Below, one piece after another: positions 15,770 through 23,517 of a stretch of 64,000 bases of DNA. Within the stretch, counting starts at the first letter, position 1, and every line of letters starts with the position of its first letter. This DNA comes from Thermoanaerobaculales bacterium (GTDB lineage Bacteria > Acidobacteriota > Thermoanaerobaculia > Thermoanaerobaculales > Sulfomarinibacteraceae). A program made the position numbers and the translations under genes. The notes under the pieces were generated by a model, which saw nothing but the letters and a program-made list of their open reading frames with translations, was not told the origin of the DNA and did not search any database. Location of the stretch: positions 124,001 to 188,000 of the forward strand of contig JALOLD010000001.1 of the NCBI GenBank assembly GCA_025456145.1. Direction: 5' to 3'.

Positions 15770-16942
15770 TCAGTCGACGGAGTCGGCCGCCGACATCAGG
15801 GTCTCGATCTTGGTCGAGTACCGCTTCTTGTCCCGGTCGTCGGCGGCCACCGCCTCGGCCTTGGCGAGCCAGCGCCGGGCCTCCTTCTCGTCGCCCTTCA
15901 TCAGGTAGCTCATCCCGAGCAGGAAGTAGAACTGGTCCTCGCTGCGCTCGCGGCGGGTCGCCTGCCGGAGGTGCTCGATCGCGGTGTCCCATTCGCGGGC
16001 GAAGAAGGCCTTCCGGGCCAGGGCGAAGCGGTAGTAGGGGTTCTCGAGGCGATGCTCCTCGGCGCGCTTGCGGTACTCCTCGGCCTTGCCCGGCTCGCCG
16101 AGCATCTCGTACAGCGCGACCAGGTTGCTCATCGCGACCTCGTCCTGCCGGTCGGCCTCGAGGGCCTCGAGATAGGCGGCCTCGGCGTGGGCGAGGTGGC
16201 CGGCCCGCCGGTAGAGGGTCCCGAGGTTGGTCCAGGCGGGTGAGAACTCGCCGTCGCCCTGGGTGATCGCGCTGCGCAGGAAGGCCACCGCGGTGACGAC
16301 CTCGCCGTCCTGCATCGCCTCGACCCCGAGGTTGTTGAAGAAGTGGGCGTAGGCGCGCCGGTCGGACACCGGGCGGACCTCGTAGGTCGACCTGAAGTCG
16401 CCGATGTTGAAATCGACGACGTGGACCCCGCCGGCGCCCAGGTTGACCCGGACGTTGATGTGCCGGTTGAGGACGAAGAGGCCCTCCCCCATCGACCAGT
16501 CGGGAGGGATGTCGACCTCCTGGAACTCGACCGTGAGCCCGGCCGAGCGGGCGAGGGCGACGAACATGCTCGAGAAGGACATGCAGTTGCCGCGGTGGAG
16601 CCGGAAGGTCTCGGCGGCGGTCCGGGTCGTCTCCTCGTACTCGAGACCGAAGCTCGCCTTCCCCATGATGGCGTCGATCAGCTGCTGGAGGCGGAAGACC
16701 GGGGTCGCCATGGGGTTGACGTTGGCCTTGACGAAGGCCCGCATTTCGGGGCTCGGGGCGAGGATCTCGGTGCCGGTGACGAGCCCCGGCGGGTCGGCGG
16801 CGGCGCCGAGCAGCTCGGCCGCGAGCAGCTCGTCGGTTCCGATTCCCGCCGCCCGCGCGGGGTACGCCGCGGTGCATGCGACGACCGTCAGAACGGCGGC
16901 TGCGTTGCGTACGATGCGGGAGATACGGTCCATGGTCGGCAT
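15770..16942 (-). CDS. Secreted transglutaminase-like protein with TPR repeats
   Basis: 390 aa with an N-terminal signal sequence ending near YPARA. Residues about 85-180 match the transglutaminase/cysteine-protease fold with a complete triad: Cys120 (HRGNCMSFS), His161 (NRHINVRV) and Asp177 (VVDFNI). TPR-like helices occupy about 205-375 (AWTNLGTLYRRAGHLAHAEA). It could cut or rearrange amide bonds in the envelope; TPRs may position a partner. It is divergent from the threonine synthase-like gene (148 bp apart) and upstream of the other TPR gene. The triad is seen directly. Substrate and activity are not known. Confidence 0.85.
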   Translation of the reverse strand: MPTMDRISRIVRNAAAVLTVVACTAAYPARAAGIGTDELLAAELLGAAADPPGLVTGTEILAPSPEMRAFVKANVNPMATPVFRLQQLIDAIMGKASFGLEYEETTRTAAETFRLHRGNCMSFSSMFVALARSAGLTVEFQEVDIPPDWSMGEGLFVLNRHINVRVNLGAGGVHVVDFNIGDFRSTYEVRPVSDRRAYAHFFNNLGVEAMQDGEVVTAVAFLRSAITQGDGEFSPAWTNLGTLYRRAGHLAHAEAAYLEALEADRQDEVAMSNLVALYEMLGEPGKAEEYRKRAEEHRLENPYYRFALARKAFFAREWDTAIEHLRQATRRERSEDQFYFLLGMSYLMKGDEKEARRWLAKAEAVAADDRDKKRYSTKIETLMSAADSVD

Positions 16943-17090
16943 GACGGCTCGCTTCCGTCGGGTTCCTACAGCTCCAGCTTACCCCAACCGCGGATCGTCT
17001 CGGCGTCCGGTCCCGGGTCGCCATCGACGTACGCGCCGGGCACCCGGGTCGGATCGATGATAATGGCCCGACCGAGCCAGGGAGGACGCG

Positions 17091-18326
17091 ATGACGGCTC
17101 AGCCACCACTCCGGATCAACCCGAAGATCTCCCGGCTGGTCTGCTCGTCGAGCGGACGCGTCGTCGAGCCGCACGGCTTCACGCGGCCGATCGGGCTGTG
17201 CTCCTGCTGCCCGCCCCCCGGCCGGCCGGTGGTGATCGAGTACGACCTCGAGCGCATCGAGCTCGGGACCTTCGACCGCTCAGCCGGGATCTGGTCCTAC
17301 GCCGACCTGCTGCCGGTGATCGGACCCGACCCGTCCTTCGCCGCCGATGTCGGCGGGTCGCCGACCATCGAGCTGCCGCGCCTGAGCCGGGAGCTCGGCA
17401 TCACCGTGCTCGTCAAGAACGAGGGCGGCAACCCGTCGGGGAGCTTCAAGGACCGCGGTCTCGCGGTCGGGGTCGCCCTCGGCCGGGCCTGCGGCGCCGA
17501 GCGCTTCTGCCTGCCGACCCAGGGCAACGCCGGGGTCGCCGCGAGCCTCTTTTCGGCCCGGCTCGGCCTGCCCGGGTGCCTGGTCTACATGCCCGAGGGC
17601 TACCAGGACGGCCTGTACCACCGCGAGGCCCGCTTCTTCGGCGCCGAGGTGCGCTTCGCGGGCGCCAACATCGCGGCCGCCGGCCGGCAGATGCGCGCCG
17701 ACGTCGCCGACGAGCTCGCCTCGGGCGCCTATGTCGACATGTCGACCTTCTTCGAGCCCGGCCGCCTCGAGGGCAAGAAGACCATGGGTCTCGAGATCGC
17801 CGAGGACCTCGGTCCGGAGGGCCTGCCCGACTGGATCCTCTACCCGACCGGCGGTGGCACCGGGCTGGTCGGGATCTGGAAGGCCCTCTCCGAGCTCGCC
17901 GCCCTCGGCCGCCTCGACCCGGCCGTGCGCCCGCTGCCGCGCATGGTCGCGGTCCAGAGCGCGGCCTGCGCGCCGGTGGTCGAGGCCTTCGACGCCGGAC
18001 TCGAGCAGGTCGAGCCGGTCGAGTCGCGGGGCACGGTCGCCGACGGGCTCGACGTCCCGGGAGCGATCATGGGGCATGGCATCCTGCGCACCATCCGCGA
18101 GTCCCGCGGCGCCGCGGTCGCGGTGGCCGAGGCCGAGATCCTCGAGGCCTTCGCCGAGTGCGGTCGGCACGGCATCGCGGCGAGCTTCGAGGCCGCCGCG
18201 GTGGTCGCCGCCCTCCATCGGCTGCGCGGCGAGGGCGTCATCGCCGACTCCGAGCGGGCGCTGCTCCTGCTCACCGCCGGTCACCTCATCCCCCTCGGGA
18301 AGAGGGCCGTTCCCGGGTGGGAGTAA
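17091..18326 (+). CDS. Threonine synthase-like PLP enzyme
   Basis: 411 aa from the ATG at 17091 with GGGAGG upstream. Fold-type II PLP signatures are present: the Schiff-base Lys in NPSGSFKDRG, the phosphate-binding loop YPTGGGTGL, and TQGNAGVA near the substrate. The N-terminus has a zinc-ribbon-like Cys pair (IGLCSCCPPP). Threonine synthase makes threonine from O-phosphohomoserine; related branches make cysteate or diaminopropionate, so the exact substrate is not certain. It is probably monocistronic or followed by the MBL-fold gene 51 bp downstream. No other threonine-pathway gene is in the window. Confidence 0.85.
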   Translation: MTAQPPLRINPKISRLVCSSSGRVVEPHGFTRPIGLCSCCPPPGRPVVIEYDLERIELGTFDRSAGIWSYADLLPVIGPDPSFAADVGGSPTIELPRLSRELGITVLVKNEGGNPSGSFKDRGLAVGVALGRACGAERFCLPTQGNAGVAASLFSARLGLPGCLVYMPEGYQDGLYHREARFFGAEVRFAGANIAAAGRQMRADVADELASGAYVDMSTFFEPGRLEGKKTMGLEIAEDLGPEGLPDWILYPTGGGTGLVGIWKALSELAALGRLDPAVRPLPRMVAVQSAACAPVVEAFDAGLEQVEPVESRGTVADGLDVPGAIMGHGILRTIRESRGAAVAVAEAEILEAFAECGRHGIAASFEAAAVVAALHRLRGEGVIADSERALLLLTAGHLIPLGKRAVPGWE

Positions 18327-18377
18327 ACCGTCCGGCGCAAGCTGTTGTGCACAGTCGAGCACCATCAAGGAGAGGCC

Positions 18378-19145
18378 ATGACCAGCATCCGCATCCTCGT
18401 CGCCGCCGCCCTGATCGCGAGCGCGCTCGTCCCCGGCCGGCCGGCGCTCGCCGCCGAGCTCGCCTCGGACACCCTCCCGACCGCCAAGGGCCCGCTCGTC
18501 ATCCACCCGGTCGAGCACGCGAGCTTCGTCATGACCTGGAGCGGCGCCGTCGTGGTCGTCGACCCGGTCGGCGACGCCGGCCGGTACACCGGTCACGGCG
18601 CACCCGATCTCGTGCTCCTGACCCACATCCACGGCGACCACACGAGCCCCGAGACCCTCGCTGCGCTGGTCGAAGCGAAGACCCTGGTGGTCGCGCCGGA
18701 CTCGGTCGCCCGCGAGCTCGGCGACGGGGTCAGCGGCCGGGTCGCCGTGCTCGCCCACGGCGAGACGGTCGAGGCCAGCGGGGTCCGCGTCGAGGCTTTC
18801 CCCGCCTACAACCTGACCGAGGAGCGGCTCGCCTTCCACCCGCGGGAGCGCAAGGACAACTCCTACGTCGTCACCCTCGGCGACCTCCGGGTCTTCATCT
18901 CCGGCGACACCGAGGACGTGCCCGAGATGCGTTCCCTCGAGGACATCGACGCCGCCTTCGTGTGCATGAACCTGCCCTACACCATGACCGTCGAGCGGGC
19001 TGCCGACGCGGTCCTCGCCTTCGCCCCGAGGATCGTCTACCCCTACCACTACCGGGGCAAGGGAGGGCTCAGCGACCTCGAGGCGTTCAGCGCGCTCGTC
19101 GCGAAGAACCCCGCCATCGAGGTGCGGCTCCTCGACTGGTACTGA
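18378..19145 (+). CDS. Exported MBL-fold metal-dependent hydrolase, UlaG-like
   Basis: 255 aa from the ATG at 18378 with AAGGAG upstream; the track start at 18345 would destroy the signal peptide. The signal (MTSIRILVAAALIASALVPG) is cut near ALAA. The domain follows the UlaG-like branch: EHASFVMTWSG, the metal motif THIHGDH, then a late Asp/His pair (ISGDTED and YPYHYRG). It probably hydrolyses a phosphodiester, lactone or amide outside the cytoplasm; the substrate is unknown. It sits 51 bp after the threonine synthase-like gene and 31 bp before the kinase-like gene, all on the + strand, so a three-gene unit is possible. Confidence 0.88.
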   Translation: MTSIRILVAAALIASALVPGRPALAAELASDTLPTAKGPLVIHPVEHASFVMTWSGAVVVVDPVGDAGRYTGHGAPDLVLLTHIHGDHTSPETLAALVEAKTLVVAPDSVARELGDGVSGRVAVLAHGETVEASGVRVEAFPAYNLTEERLAFHPRERKDNSYVVTLGDLRVFISGDTEDVPEMRSLEDIDAAFVCMNLPYTMTVERAADAVLAFAPRIVYPYHYRGKGGLSDLEAFSALVAKNPAIEVRLLDWY

Positions 19146-19176
19146 TCGACGGGCCGCGGTCTGCTAGGCTGGCCCC

Positions 19177-20076
19177 ATGAACACCGACAACCGGCGCGTG
19201 GTGCTCGCGGCGGCCGCCCTCGCGGCGTCCCTGCTCCTTCCCGGGCTCTCGCACTCCGCGGAGCAAGGGTCCGACCTCTACCCGACAGGGTATGTCTTCC
19301 TCGACGCCGACGACCGGCCGCTGCCCTTCCAGGACCGGACCGAGATCGTCGCGATGCTCCGCACCGCCGAGATCGTCGAACAGAGGCAGATGAGCCGCGG
19401 CGTCGCCGGGAACCTCCGCGTCCTGCTCGACCACGACGGCGTCCGCTTCAAGGCGGTCGTGCGGCTGATCGACGTCAACGAGCGCGAGGAGACCGGGTCG
19501 CTGCGGATGGTCGTCAAGTACCGCGACTCGCACATCTTCGAGCTCGCGGCCTACGAGCTCAGCGAGCTGCTCGGGATCGGCCGGGTCCCGCCCACCGCCC
19601 GGCGCGGCGCGGCCGGCTTCGACGGCACGATCCAGATCTGGATGGAGGGCACGACGCCCGAGGACATCATGCTCGCCGAGGGGCGGCTCCAGCCGCCCGA
19701 CCGGACCTCGTGGTGGCACCAAAAGTCGATCATGTGGGTGTTCGACGCGCTGATCGCCAACACCGACCGCAACCAGGGCAACCTGCTCATCGACGGCGAC
19801 TGGAACCTGTGGTTCATCGACCACACCCGGGCCTTCCGCGAGACCTCGGTGCTCTTCGACTCCGCGCACCTCGACCACTGCGAGCGCCGGTTCTGGGAGG
19901 TGCTGCAGACGACGCCCGACGAGGCGATCCGCGAGCGGCTCGGGCCCTATCTGACGGGCCGCGAGCTCGACAGCCTCCTGCTGCGCCGCGGCAAGCTCGT
20001 CAAGCACTTCGCCAAGCGCATCAAGAAGCACGGCGAGGACGCGGTGCTCTTCGACCTCGTACCAGACTCGAGGTGA
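19177..20076 (+). CDS. Exported protein with a HipA/FAM20-like kinase fold
   Basis: 299 aa with a signal peptide (VLAAAALAASLLLPGLSHSA). The middle and end carry kinase-like motifs: FKAVVRLIDVNE with a candidate ATP-binding Lys, a helix with ELAAYELSELLG, a catalytic-loop match DALIANTDRNQGNLLI (compare the NxDRHxGN loop of HipA and FAM20 kinases), and WFIDHTRAF with the metal-binding Asp. The combination of a signal peptide and a complete catalytic loop suggests phosphorylation outside the cytoplasm, as for FAM20-type secretory kinases, but ATP supply there is a known problem. The family assignment is inference from motifs. Its TGA lies inside the first unit of the repeat array that follows. 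Confidence 0.7.
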   Translation: MNTDNRRVVLAAAALAASLLLPGLSHSAEQGSDLYPTGYVFLDADDRPLPFQDRTEIVAMLRTAEIVEQRQMSRGVAGNLRVLLDHDGVRFKAVVRLIDVNEREETGSLRMVVKYRDSHIFELAAYELSELLGIGRVPPTARRGAAGFDGTIQIWMEGTTPEDIMLAEGRLQPPDRTSWWHQKSIMWVFDALIANTDRNQGNLLIDGDWNLWFIDHTRAFRETSVLFDSAHLDHCERRFWEVLQTTPDEAIRERLGPYLTGRELDSLLLRRGKLVKHFAKRIKKHGEDAVLFDLVPDSR

Positions 20077-20168
20077 GGAGTGAGGAGTGAGGAGTGAGGA
20101 GTGAGGAGTGAGGAGTGAGGAGTGAGGAGTGAGGAGTGAGGAGTGAGGAGTGAGGAGTGAGGAGTGAG
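20073..20168 (+). repeat. Heptamer array (GTGAGGA), about 13 copies
   Basis: Perfect or near-perfect head-to-tail copies of GTGAGGA, starting with the stop codon (TGA at 20074-20076) of the kinase-like gene. A short GAGCG...CGCTC hairpin follows at about 20166. No spacers are present, so it is not CRISPR. Confidence 0.95.
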
Positions 20169-20222
20169 CGCTCGCTTCGCTCGCTGTGAGGATCGAGACG
20201 TGGATTCCTCGACGTCAACGTC

Positions 20223-20322
20223 TCACGCCTCACGTCTCACGTCTCACCTCTCACGTCTAACTTTCTAACCTCCAAACCTTCTAACCTTCTTACTCTTAAC
20301 CCTTTACCCTTAACCCTTAACC
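20223..20322 (-). repeat. Opposing heptamer arrays (TCACGTC, then CTTAACC)
   Basis: 20223-20257 is five copies of TCACGTC with small changes; inverted, it reads GTGAGAC, close to the GTGAGGA unit of the left array. 20257-20290 holds TTCTAACC-type repeats, and 20295-20322 is four copies of CTTAACC (one CTTTACC). On the minus strand these lie just 3' of the hydrolase-PEGA gene, whose stop is at 20334. It looks telomere-like but is a short interior block. Confidence 0.88.
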
Positions 20323-20333
20323 TCTACCCCTCA

Positions 20334-23300
20334 CTACTTCTGCACCCTCGTGATGACGAACGGGTCGTCGCCCTTCATGAAGCTGACCTCGACGGTGGTC
20401 CGCTGGCCGTCGACGATGAGCACCGTCGTCGCGAGCTTGCGGCCGGGGATCATCACCATCATCGGGTACTCGCCGGCCGGGATCTTGGTCAGGTTGAAGG
20501 TGCGGTAGCTCTTGTCGTGGATCTCGTCGCGGAACCAGATCGTGCAGCGCTCCGGCTTCGAGAGCACCTGGAGCGACCCCAGTCCCTCGTGCACGACCCC
20601 GACCGTCGCCGCCTTGAGGTCGCCGTGGATCCGGTTCTCCGCACCGGGCTCGATGGTGATGGTCGAGGTCACGGTCTCGTACCCGTCCTTGGAGAAGGTG
20701 ATCGTGTGCTCGCCCACCGGCAGCCCTCCGATCGAGAGCTCGGGGGTGCGCTTGACCTCGACGCGGCCGGCGATCTCCACCGTGATGTTCTGCGGCGCCG
20801 AGGTGACGACCAGGCTGCCGACCTCGACCCCGCCGGCGGCCGAGCCGGCCGGCGGCGCCGCCGCCGGCGTGAACTCCGCCACCTCGACCTCGATCGGCCG
20901 GCTCACCACGTCGACCGCGAAGGTCTGGGGCTGGAAGCCCGCCTTCTCGACCCGGATGGTGTGGCGGCCGCGGCTGACGTTGGAGAGGAAGAGGCCGTCC
21001 TCGCGGGCGCTCGTGGTGCCGGCCGGCTGGCCGTCGAGGAAGACCTCGAGGCCCGGCTCGGCCGAGATCTGGATGCCGCCGGCGAAGGAGACCGCCGTCG
21101 CCGCGACCTCGGTCACCGGCGCCGGGGTCGCCGGAGCGGTCGGTTCGACGGCGGGCCGGGCAGTGGTCGGGGGCTCGGCGGCCGCCGGGGCAGCGGTCGC
21201 CGACACGGCCGTCGCCGTCCCGGCCCCGCCGGTCTTGGGCCCGGCCGCCGGGGCGACGGCGACCTCGACGGCCTCCGGGCTCGGCCTGCGCACCTCGCCG
21301 CCGAGCTTCCAGAACGGGGCGACATCGGTGGGCTCAGGCGGCCACGCCAGGCTTCCGGCCAGCTCGACGTACGCCATGCGGTCCTCCGGCAGGAGGAACC
21401 GCTCCGCTTCCAGGGTGCGCGCAGCGGCCGCGACGAGATCGAGATACTCCTGGGGTCCCCGGTACCTCGCCTCGATCGACCGCCGTGGATCGCCGCCGCT
21501 CGCCCGCGCCTCCTCGGTCGCCGGGAAGACCCAGAACGACCCGTCGAACCGGGTCAGGAAGGTGGGCGCGCCCGCCGCCTCGGAGCGCGGGTTCCAGCCC
21601 TGGTAGGTGCCGAGCGGCACGGTCAGCTCGGGCAGACGGATCCCGCCGACGCCGTTTCCGTCGGCGTCGAAGGACGGGACGAGGGTGCGGTAGGCCTCCC
21701 CCATCTCGGGCGGCACGACCGTGAAGACCCCCTCGCTCCAGAACCGGGGCCCGTAGTCCACCCGCCTCGGCGCCAGGTTGCTCCCCGGGTGGCGGCACCC
21801 GGGGATCGTCGGAAACCTCGCCGCGTGCTCCGCCGCGGTGATGAGCTCGCCGCGGTCGAGACGCGGGTAACGGCTCGGCGGCGGCTCGACCCCGTCCGAC
21901 ACCCAGCGGTCGAGGTTGACCAGCATCGCGCGTTGGACGGGGGCCACGTCGAGGGGATTGCGCCCGTGCTCCTGGACCGAGCGGAGGCGGGTCCCCGCCC
22001 CGCCGTGCGGCGCGCCGTTGGTCATGTAGTAGCGGACGTCCGGGTGGAAGGCGACGTCGACGCTCCCGGTGGGGTCGGTGTGGACGAGCGACGCCGAGCG
22101 CGTCCAGTACTCGAGGGTGTTGTTCGTGATGAGGATCTTCGGCACCGCGCCGAGCCGCTTCGCCGCCGCGAGCACGTCGTTTTCCGCGGAGGCTCCGTCG
22201 GGCGCGAAGTTGAACGGCGGATGGTCCGCCGGGAAGGAGTTTCCCTCCAGATGGCTCGGGTGGTGGGTGGTCTGGGCGAAGCGGTGGTTGAAGCCGCCCT
22301 TGCCGCCGCCGGCGACGTGGATCCGCGCGCCGTCGAAGACCATCCGCCCCGCCTCGTCGACGTGGAAGCCCTGCCACAGCATGTGGGTGATGAACCGCCC
22401 CGACTGGGAGACGCCGAAAATGTAGACGTGCTCCATGGCGGACACCCACTCCCCGTCGGCGCCGCGGACCGCGAGCGGGCTCGGGTTGCCCAGGGCGTCT
22501 GAACCCTCGAAGTGGAAGAAGCCGATGGCGTCGCGCACCGCGGCGAGGCCGAACCCCACGACCCGCGGGTTCTGGACCTCGTAGATCAGCTCGTAGATCC
22601 GCCCCGGCTCGATGCCACCGTCGACCGCGATCGAGGTCGGGTCGGGGATTTCCACGCCTCCCTCGATGCGCGCGTACCGCCAGCGGTCGTTGGGGATCCG
22701 GCGCCGCTCGCCGTCCGGGGCGTCCCGTACCGTCAGCACCGCCTCCGAGTTGTCCGCCGGGTCGAGGGCCGGGTAGCAGCGGCTGTTGCCCCAGGCGAGG
22801 GGCAGCGACGCGGCCGCCTCGGTGCCGAAGGAGTTGACGATCTCGGCGGCAATGCGCTGGCGGATCGGCCCGCCGTTCTCGGTGGCGACGGGCAGCTCGA
22901 TCTGCAGCCGGTCGCCGCCCGAGCTCACGTCCCAGTTCCACGCCGACCAGAGCAGCGCGTAGCCCTGCTCCATGAGAAAGCCGTTGCCCGCGTCCGCCGG
23001 CGTCGATGGGTCGTTGGTCCCGGGCGCACCGTTGAAGTGGCGCAGCATGTAGAGGTTGCCCCGGTTGTTGACGTCGTAGAGCAGGCGCCCGTTACCGCGC
23101 GCCAGATCGACCGGCTTGAGCAGGATGAAGTCGCCCTCGAAGCGCACCTTGCCGTCGGCGCCGCGCGGCGCGAGCCCGAGATCGACGATCGCCGCGTTGG
23201 CCTCGTCGGCCGGGTCGACGGCGTAGTGGAGCCGGCCCCGGATCTTCTCGTACGGGCCGGTGTCGCCGAAGCTCGCGCCATCGGCGAAGACCTCCCGCGA

Positions 23301-23411
23301 CGTGATCTCGACCCGTTCGACCTCGGCCCACGCCGGGCCCGCGAGGAGGCCGAAGGCGAGCAGCATCGCTGCAACGACGGACTGCTGACGACGACAGGGG
23401 CGGTGGCTCAT
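20334..23411 (-). CDS. Secreted alpha/beta-hydrolase-domain protein fused to C-terminal PEGA domains
   Basis: 1025 aa with a signal peptide cut near GPAWA. Residues about 30-690 are a large alpha/beta-hydrolase-type domain with the nucleophile motif GVSQSGR, a Gly-rich stretch HVAGGGKGGFNHRFA and a candidate late His (NGAPHGG). After an Ala/Pro/Thr linker (about 710-785) come two PEGA-type beta domains (EPGLEVFLDGQPAGTTSARE and SAPQNITVEIAGRVEV...LPVGEHTITFSKDGYE) and a third, more divergent one. PEGA domains are thought to bind cell surface or wall, so the enzyme may be held at the surface. The substrate is unknown. The 3' end abuts the CTTAACC array. Confidence 0.85.
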   Translation of the reverse strand: MSHRPCRRQQSVVAAMLLAFGLLAGPAWAEVERVEITSREVFADGASFGDTGPYEKIRGRLHYAVDPADEANAAIVDLGLAPRGADGKVRFEGDFILLKPVDLARGNGRLLYDVNNRGNLYMLRHFNGAPGTNDPSTPADAGNGFLMEQGYALLWSAWNWDVSSGGDRLQIELPVATENGGPIRQRIAAEIVNSFGTEAAASLPLAWGNSRCYPALDPADNSEAVLTVRDAPDGERRRIPNDRWRYARIEGGVEIPDPTSIAVDGGIEPGRIYELIYEVQNPRVVGFGLAAVRDAIGFFHFEGSDALGNPSPLAVRGADGEWVSAMEHVYIFGVSQSGRFITHMLWQGFHVDEAGRMVFDGARIHVAGGGKGGFNHRFAQTTHHPSHLEGNSFPADHPPFNFAPDGASAENDVLAAAKRLGAVPKILITNNTLEYWTRSASLVHTDPTGSVDVAFHPDVRYYMTNGAPHGGAGTRLRSVQEHGRNPLDVAPVQRAMLVNLDRWVSDGVEPPPSRYPRLDRGELITAAEHAARFPTIPGCRHPGSNLAPRRVDYGPRFWSEGVFTVVPPEMGEAYRTLVPSFDADGNGVGGIRLPELTVPLGTYQGWNPRSEAAGAPTFLTRFDGSFWVFPATEEARASGGDPRRSIEARYRGPQEYLDLVAAAARTLEAERFLLPEDRMAYVELAGSLAWPPEPTDVAPFWKLGGEVRRPSPEAVEVAVAPAAGPKTGGAGTATAVSATAAPAAAEPPTTARPAVEPTAPATPAPVTEVAATAVSFAGGIQISAEPGLEVFLDGQPAGTTSAREDGLFLSNVSRGRHTIRVEKAGFQPQTFAVDVVSRPIEVEVAEFTPAAAPPAGSAAGGVEVGSLVVTSAPQNITVEIAGRVEVKRTPELSIGGLPVGEHTITFSKDGYETVTSTITIEPGAENRIHGDLKAATVGVVHEGLGSLQVLSKPERCTIWFRDEIHDKSYRTFNLTKIPAGEYPMMVMIPGRKLATTVLIVDGQRTTVEVSFMKGDDPFVITRVQK

Positions 23412-23517
23412 CGTGGTCTCCAGGTTCGCGCTCGTCGGCGCCGACTATAGCCTGGCCGGGCCCGGCCGTCCCCGGCCTCCTCGGAAGCTGCTACCCTCGC
23501 TCCCGGAAGGAGACATC

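Noticed and set aside
20073-20168. Possible CRISPR array
   Set aside because: Seven-base units in direct contact with no spacers, and no cas gene nearby.
20295-20322. CTTAACC repeats as a telomere or chromosome end
   Set aside because: Only four copies, inside a gene-dense region with genes continuing on both sides.
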